Of a stretch of DNA of 64,000 bases, positions 59,609 through 64,000 are shown piece after piece (within the stretch, counting starts at the first letter, position 1; each line of letters begins with the position of its first letter). Below the pieces are notes generated by a model. It searched no databases. It worked only from the letters and a program-made list of their open reading frames with translations, and was not told where the DNA came from. The stretch lies in the NCBI GenBank assembly GCA_030692045.1, contig JAUYCX010000037.1, positions 62,001 through 126,000 on the forward strand, read 5' to 3'. Position numbers and translations under genes: made by a program. The stretch comes from Candidatus Omnitrophota bacterium. GTDB lineage: Bacteria; Omnitrophota; Gorgyraeia; JAUYCX01.

Positions 59609-60433
59609 ATGAGAAAGTTATTTTTAATTTTTGCTTTTTTATTTTTATTTGGTATAAGCATTCAGGCAGAAGAAACCTCAGACCAGCAATTTGTGGATTT
59701 TAATATTGCCGGTTACGGAGAAGGTGGCAAAAAGACTTGGACTATCGAAGGGCAGTCTGCAGACATATTTGAAAATGTGGTTAAATTAAGTAATATCAAG
59801 GCAGATGTTTTTGGTCAAGAGGAGCAGATGGTTTTAACTGCCAAAAAAGGAAGTTTAGACAAACAATCCGGCAATATGCATTTAGAGCAAGATGTTGTAG
59901 CAACCACTCAAACTGGCGCTAAGATGACAACCGATTCTTTAGACTGGCAGCGCGGCACCAATTTAGTTACAACCCCTGATAAAGTAAAAATTGAAAAAGA
60001 AAATATGACTGCAGTTGGCACAGGCGCAGAGGCAAAGCTTAATCTAAATTTAGCTAAAATGGAAAAGGACGTTACTGTCAATATAAATACTGAGCCAAAA
60101 AATCCGCAAGGTAACATAACCACAATCACCTGCGATGGGCCGTTAAATGTAGATTATCAAAATGAGATTGGCGTATTTAGGAATAATGTGGTAGCCACCG
60201 ATGCCCAGGGAAAAATTTACGCCGATATGATGCGCATTTATTTTGATTTTAAGGCAAAGGGGATTAAAAAAATTATCTGTGTGGGTAATGTTAAGATTAT
60301 TAAGGGCGAGAGTACTTCTTACAGCAAGCAGGCAATTTACTCTGCAAAAGATAAAAAGCTAATTCTAATTGGTAAACCAAAATTAATTCTTTTAACTGAA
60401 GGGGCCAACAACAATGCACCTTTTGGAAACTAA
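59609..60433 (+). CDS. LPS export periplasmic protein, LptC-like and LptA-like fusion
   Basis: Signal peptide at residues 1-20. Residues about 25-160 look like Lpt[48 protein letters not shown] and [21 protein letters not shown]. The last part (about 160-270) resembles LptA/Ost[40 protein letters not shown] and [31 protein letters not shown]. If so, one chain would form both the LptC foot and part of the periplasmic bridge. It overlaps lptB by 20 bases. LptC alone with an extended C-terminus is the alternative. Confidence 0.8.
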   Translation: MRKLFLIFAFLFLFGISIQAEETSDQQFVDFNIAGYGEGGKKTWTIEGQSADIFENVVKLSNIKADVFGQEEQMVLTAKKGSLDKQSGNMHLEQDVVATTQTGAKMTTDSLDWQRGTNLVTTPDKVKIEKENMTAVGTGAEAKLNLNLAKMEKDVTVNINTEPKNPQGNITTITCDGPLNVDYQNEIGVFRNNVVATDAQGKIYADMMRIYFDFKAKGIKKIICVGNVKIIKGESTSYSKQAIYSAKDKKLILIGKPKLILLTEGANNNAPFGN

Positions 60434-61136
60434 AGGTTTAGTTAAGAGTTATTCTGGCCGCTGTGTCGTAGATAAGGTTAACGTAGTAGTTAAGCGCGGA
60501 GAAATCGTGGGTCTTTTAGGTCCCAATGGCGCAGGAAAAACTACTACCTTCTATATGGTAGTTGGGATAATTACGCCTGACAAGGGAGAGATTATTTTTG
60601 ACCAGCGTGATATCACAAAATTTCCCATTCATGAACGCTCGCGTTTGGGCATAGGTTATCTTTCGCAAGAGCCATCAATATTTCGAAAGTTAACAGTTGA
60701 AGAAAATATTATGGCGATTTTGGAGACACTTAACATTAGCCCAAGGGAGAGAAAGAGAAGATTAGATGCGCTTTTGGAAGAGTTAAATATTGGCCACTTA
60801 AGGAAAAATAAGGCTTATACATTATCCGGCGGTGAGAGAAGGCGCTTGGAAATTACTCGCGCGCTGGTAACTAATCCGTCGTTCATACTTTTAGATGAGC
60901 CGTTTTCTGGCATTGACCCGATTGTGGTAGCTGAAGCACAGGAAATAATCAAGGATTTAAAGAATAAGGGCTTGGGTATTTTATTAACCGACCACAATGT
61001 GCGAGAAACGCTCTCCATTACTGACCGGGCATATTTAATTGCCGAGGGAAAAATTTTAATTTCTGGCACTGCCCATGATCTTATTAACGACACCCAGGCG
61101 CGCCAGATTTATTTGGGTGAGAAGTTTAGGATGTGA
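60414..61136 (+). CDS. lptB: LPS export ABC transporter ATPase
   Basis: ATPase of the LptBFG extractor. Walker [10 protein letters not shown] (36-44), Q-loop in [19 protein letters not shown], signature LSGGE (137-141), Walker [14 protein letters not shown] (D161/E162), and H-loop in [10 protein letters not shown]. The [21 protein letters not shown] stretch is specific to LptB. Length 240 fits. lptF and lptG are not in the window. Its stop codon overlaps inverted-repeat copy D. Confidence 0.96.
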   Translation: MHLLETKGLVKSYSGRCVVDKVNVVVKRGEIVGLLGPNGAGKTTTFYMVVGIITPDKGEIIFDQRDITKFPIHERSRLGIGYLSQEPSIFRKLTVEENIMAILETLNISPRERKRRLDALLEELNIGHLRKNKAYTLSGGERRRLEITRALVTNPSFILLDEPFSGIDPIVVAEAQEIIKDLKNKGLGILLTDHNVRETLSITDRAYLIAEGKILISGTAHDLINDTQARQIYLGEKFRM

Positions 61137-61420
61137 ATGAGGACATAACTTATGGAGCTCGAAGAGCGACATAAGTTATAAGTCCGAACTCACCCCCCAC
61201 CACTTTTTGTAAGTGCGGGGTTAGTTGAAATAAGAGTTGGATTAGTATCTGTCTATAGAATTAGAATAAACCGCTGTTTCAAAAAGTGGTGGGGGGTTAA
61301 ATTCGCGCAAATAACTTACTCATCCCCTGAAATTGCTTTGCAATTTCGGGGATTTAATCCCGGAAATCGCTTTGCGATTTCACGGGACACTTTTGTGTTC
61401 GTAAGTTATACGCTCATTTA
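61136..61420. repeat. Composite inverted-repeat element, copy D (different core)
   Basis: Same layout as copies A-C but with a new 17 bp perfect core: CCCCCCACCACTTTTTG (61193-61209) with CAAAAAGTGGTGGGGGG (61280-61296). Left hairpin ATAACTTAT/ATAAGTTAT; right hairpin ATAACTTAC/GTAAGTTAT carrying two tip hairpins (CCCC...CAATTTCGGGG and CCCGGAAATCG/CGATTTCACGGG). Ends AATGAGGAC and CGCTCATTTA. The linker TTAAATTCGCGCAAATAACTTA matches copies A and C. It spans the whole lptB-tig junction, up to two bases from the tig ATG. Confidence 0.88.
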
Positions 61421-61422
61421 AA

Positions 61423-62310
61423 ATGAAATTTACAGTTAAAAAAGTGGACGCCACAAAAAGAGAGTTAGATATCGAGGTTCCCAAGGAAACCGTTAGTCAG
61501 AAATTCGATGAGGTATATGAGGCAATTGCTAAAAATGCAAAGATAAGAGGTTTTCGTCCGGGAAAAGCGCCGCGCCAAATTGTAGAACAACATCATAAGC
61601 CGCTGGCACAGGAAGAGGTTTTGAAAGACTTAATCCCTGCAACATACGAGGAGGTTCTTAAGAAAGAAAATCTTAAAGCCATTGCTTTGCCGGAAATTTT
61701 TGATGTAAAATTAGAAGCAGGCATACTATCTTACAAGGCAAAATTAGAGATTAAGCCCGAGGTGGAAATAAGGGATTACAAAGGCTTAAAAATAAAGAAA
61801 ATGCCCTCCAACGTTACAGACGAGGATTTAAAAAAGAGTTATGAACTTATTCTTCAATCACGAGGAGGCCCAAAAGAAACTCCTATTGATGATAGCTTTG
61901 CCAGAAGTTTGGGCTATACAAACCTAAAAGAATTAGAAGCCTCTTTCAAGAAACAGCTTGAAATTAATTGCGACCAGCAAGCAAAGATAGATTTAGAAAA
62001 TCAGATTATTGAACAGCTCTTAGCAAAGGCAAAATTTGAAGTGCCAGAAGCTTCGGTTAATAGTCAACTGGAACATCTGGTAAAGGATGCAAAAATGCGC
62101 CTTTCTTGGCAGGGTTTAAAAAAGGAGGATATTGAGGCAAAGCATGAAGGTTTAAGGAAGGAGCTTAAAGATATTGCCCATAGGGATGTCAAGGTTTATT
62201 TTGTCCTCGAGAAAATCGCCGAATTAGAAAATATCAAGGTTGACCACGAAGATAATTTACTAAAAAAGGTTATGGAGTTTTTGCTAAAAGAGGCAAGGTG
62301 GGAGCAATAG
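61423..62310 (+). CDS. tig: Trigger factor lacking the PPIase domain
   Basis: Ribosome-bound chaperone. The N-terminal ribosome-binding domain (about 1-115) has GFRPGKAP (43-50). Residues about 140-295 look like the helical C-terminal chaperone arms. The FKBP-like PPIase domain that normally sits between (about 150-240 in a ~430-residue protein) is absent: the chain goes from IKKMPSNVTDEDLKKSYE almost directly to LEASFKKQLEINCDQQ. There is no frameshift, so this is a natural short form, as reported for some lineages. It precedes clpP, the common tig-clpP order. Confidence 0.9.
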   Translation: MKFTVKKVDATKRELDIEVPKETVSQKFDEVYEAIAKNAKIRGFRPGKAPRQIVEQHHKPLAQEEVLKDLIPATYEEVLKKENLKAIALPEIFDVKLEAGILSYKAKLEIKPEVEIRDYKGLKIKKMPSNVTDEDLKKSYELILQSRGGPKETPIDDSFARSLGYTNLKELEASFKKQLEINCDQQAKIDLENQIIEQLLAKAKFEVPEASVNSQLEHLVKDAKMRLSWQGLKKEDIEAKHEGLRKELKDIAHRDVKVYFVLEKIAELENIKVDHEDNLLKKVMEFLLKEARWEQ

Positions 62311-62322
62311 AGGGAGGTAGTT

Positions 62323-62955
62323 ATGGAGAAAAATCAGATTTTAATACCCATGGTTGTGGAACAAACTGGAAGGGTTGAGCGCGCATATGATATTTACTCG
62401 CGACTTTTAAAGGACAGGATTGTTTTTATCGGCACATCTATTGATGACCATGTAGCAAATTTAGTTATCGCACAGTTGCTTTTTTTACAGATGGATGATA
62501 TTTCTAAAGACATCAATGTTTATATCAATACTCCCGGAGGAATGGTTACATCGGGCTTAGCAATTTATGATACCCTGCAGTTTGTTAAGTCAGATGTATG
62601 CACTTATTGTGTGGGTCAGGCAACCAGTATGGGTGCATTGTTACTGGCAGCTGGTAAAAAAGGAAAACGTTATGCCTTGCCTAACTCACGCATTATGATA
62701 CATCAGCCTTGGGGTGGCATTCAAGGAGCGGCAACAGATATCTCTATTCAGGCAAATGAGATTTTGCGCTTAAGAGATAGGATAAATGAACTTTTAGCCA
62801 TTCACACAGGCCAGCCATTAGACAAGATCAAAAAAGATACAGACAGGGATTATTTTATGTCTGCTGAAGAAGCCAAGTCTTACGGACTGATTGATGAGGT
62901 GATTGCAAAGAAGGTAGATGATAAGCCAAAAGGTGTAAGTTCATCCGTGCAATAA
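62323..62955 (+). CDS. clpP: ATP-dependent Clp protease proteolytic subunit
   Basis: Serine peptidase of the Clp machine. Catalytic triad: S102 in [15 protein letters not shown]127 in MIHQPWGG and D176 in DRDYFMS. N-terminus shows [28 protein letters not shown]. Length 210 fits. GGGAGG lies about six bases before the ATG. No clpX follows in the window; an aminotransferase gene comes next. Confidence 0.97.
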   Translation: MEKNQILIPMVVEQTGRVERAYDIYSRLLKDRIVFIGTSIDDHVANLVIAQLLFLQMDDISKDINVYINTPGGMVTSGLAIYDTLQFVKSDVCTYCVGQATSMGALLLAAGKKGKRYALPNSRIMIHQPWGGIQGAATDISIQANEILRLRDRINELLAIHTGQPLDKIKKDTDRDYFMSAEEAKSYGLIDEVIAKKVDDKPKGVSSSVQ

Positions 62956-62995
62956 TTAACCTTTTTTCTTAGTTATTTAGTTATTAGGAGGCTTT

Positions 62996-64000
62996 ATGAA
63001 AAAAGATTATCTATTAACGCCGGGCCCCACACCTCTGCCACCGCAAGTGATGGAAACATTGGCGAGGCCGATTATTCACCACAGAACCCCTCAGTTTCAG
63101 GCAATTTTAAAAGAGGCAACAGAAAATCTTAAATATGTTTTTCAGACAAATAATGATATTTTTATCTTTGCCTCGTCAGGAACCGGCGCAATGGAAGCAG
63201 CAGTTTGTAATTTTTTATCACCGGCAGATTCTGCAATTACCGTCGAAGGTGGAAAATTCGGAGAGCGCTGGAGTGAATTATGTACTGCATTTGGCATAAA
63301 ATCAATTCCTATAAAGGTTGAATGGGACAGTAGTGTTGAGCCCAAAGACATAGAAAAACTTTTAAAGTCAGATAAAAATATCAAAGCAGTTTTTACTACC
63401 CTTTGCGAAACCTCCACTGGCGTCAACCATGATATCAAAGCAATTGCGCAGGTTGTAAAAAATACAGATGCAGTTTTGGTAGTTGATGCCATTAGCGGTT
63501 TGGGAGTTTTAGATTTACAAACCGATAACTGGTGTGTAGATGTTGTGGTAAGCGGTTCGCAAAAAGGCTTAATGCTTCCTCCGGGCTTAAGTTTTATAAG
63601 TGTAAGCCAAAAGGCATGGAAATTAATAGAAACTTCAAGATGCCAAAAATATTATTTTAGTTTAAAGGCAGCAAAAAAGGCCTGGGATAGTGTTGATACA
63701 CCCTTTACGCCAGCTATCGGATTAATCATTGCTTTGAATGAGAGTTTGAAGATGATTAAGAAAGAAGGCCTTGCTAATATCTTTGCCTATTACAAAAAAC
63801 TCGCCAAAGCAACTCGCGAGGCAGCCAAGGCACTGGGTTTAAAAATTTATGCTAAAGAGGGCTGTTCTTCTGATGCGCTCACCGCAATTGAAGTTCCTGA
63901 TGGTATAGACGCAGAAAAGATGGTTAAAACTATGCGCGATACTTATCAGGTAACAATTGCCGGAGGTCAGGCAGAATTAAAGGGAAAGGTTTTTCGCATT
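62996..64000 (+). CDS. Class V aminotransferase (serine-pyruvate/alanine-glyoxylate type), 3' end outside window
   Basis: PLP enzyme whose frame is open to the last base; 335 residues are seen of a usual ~380. ATG at 62996 with TTAGGAGG six bases upstream. The product starts MKKDYLLTPGPTPLPPQV and IIHHRTPQFQAILKE, both typical of the AGXT/serine-pyruvate family. Further, FASSGTGAMEAAVCNFL binds the cofactor phosphate and VVSGSQKGLMLPPGL holds the Schiff-base Lys. These enzymes often sit beside serA in a serine/glycine route; serA would be just past the window if that order holds (inference). Confidence 0.92.
   Translation, partial: MKKDYLLTPGPTPLPPQVMETLARPIIHHRTPQFQAILKEATENLKYVFQTNNDIFIFASSGTGAMEAAVCNFLSPADSAITVEGGKFGERWSELCTAFGIKSIPIKVEWDSSVEPKDIEKLLKSDKNIKAVFTTLCETSTGVNHDIKAIAQVVKNTDAVLVVDAISGLGVLDLQTDNWCVDVVVSGSQKGLMLPPGLSFISVSQKAWKLIETSRCQKYYFSLKAAKKAWDSVDTPFTPAIGLIIALNESLKMIKKEGLANIFAYYKKLAKATREAAKALGLKIYAKEGCSSDALTAIEVPDGIDAEKMVKTMRDTYQVTIAGGQAELKGKVFRI

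Overview
The window is a gene-dense chromosome segment of about 64 kb from an AT-rich, Gram-negative (LPS-making) bacterium. Every protein gene I can support, and all three tRNAs, lie on the + strand. A complete Kdo/lipid A/heptose/Lpt gene set shows a diderm with true LPS. Gene content, style (fused LPS glycosyltransferases, cupin-type glucose-6-phosphate isomerase, GH57 glucanotransferase, PPIase-less trigger factor, heavily palindromic intergenic DNA) would fit an uncultivated lineage such as Candidatus Omnitrophota (PVC-related). That placement is inference from impression, not from a search.

Layout. 1-1646: end of pyrH, frr, then tRNA-Lys(TTT), tRNA-Leu(TAG) and tRNA-Gly(GCC), with a hairpin-rich spacer. 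1790-8319: a sugar-control block of EIIA-like protein, YvcK, GH57 4-alpha-glucanotransferase, HPr, Enzyme I and cupin PGI, with no EIIB/EIIC permease seen. 8487-16077: a sugar nucleotidyltransferase, metK, ahcY, a DUF4139 protein, pfkA and a class II aldolase. 16177-24322: branched-chain amino acid genes ilvD-ilvB-ilvN-ilvC-(leuA relic, membrane protein)-leuA, then aroE. 24657-31211: prepilin peptidase, aroC, then a promoter-led run aroK-dprA-topA-xerC. 31233-41732: LPS assembly genes waaA, lpxK, an acyltransferase/ELM1 fusion and five glycosyltransferase polypeptides containing six or more catalytic modules. 41932-51329: a defence or mobile island (radC, Fic, radC, type III restriction-modification mod/res, FRG protein, DUF4145 protein, a DUF1016 relic). 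51566-61136: a secreted protein, a deoxyhypusine-synthase-like protein, then the Kdo/heptose/Lpt operon hldE-kdsB-pyrG-kdsA-kdsD-kdsC-lptC/A-lptB. 61423-64000: trigger factor, clpP and the start of a class V aminotransferase.

The genes work together in a few themes. Kdo is made (kdsD, kdsA, kdsC), activated with CTP (pyrG, kdsB) and added to lipid A (lpxK, waaA, acyltransferase); heptose and other sugars are added by the GT9/GT4 enzymes; Lpt proteins export the product. The island from 42 to 51 kb separates the two halves of the LPS genes.

The most unusual content is intergenic. Four long composite inverted-repeat elements (9239-9460, 52213-52446, 53419-53816, 61136-61420) share one architecture: a hairpin on each side and a 16-17 bp perfect long-range stem between them. 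Stem sequences change between copies while pairing is kept. The copy at 53419-53816 carries a small GIY-YIG nuclease gene whose start and stop codons lie inside the stem arms, and which has an in-frame TAG before the usual C-terminal tail. A second family built on ACACGGAT/ATCCGTGT occupies four other gene junctions. These elements often overlap stop codons or abut the start of the next gene. I see no CRISPR array, no complete insertion sequence, no rRNA gene and no riboswitch that I can support.
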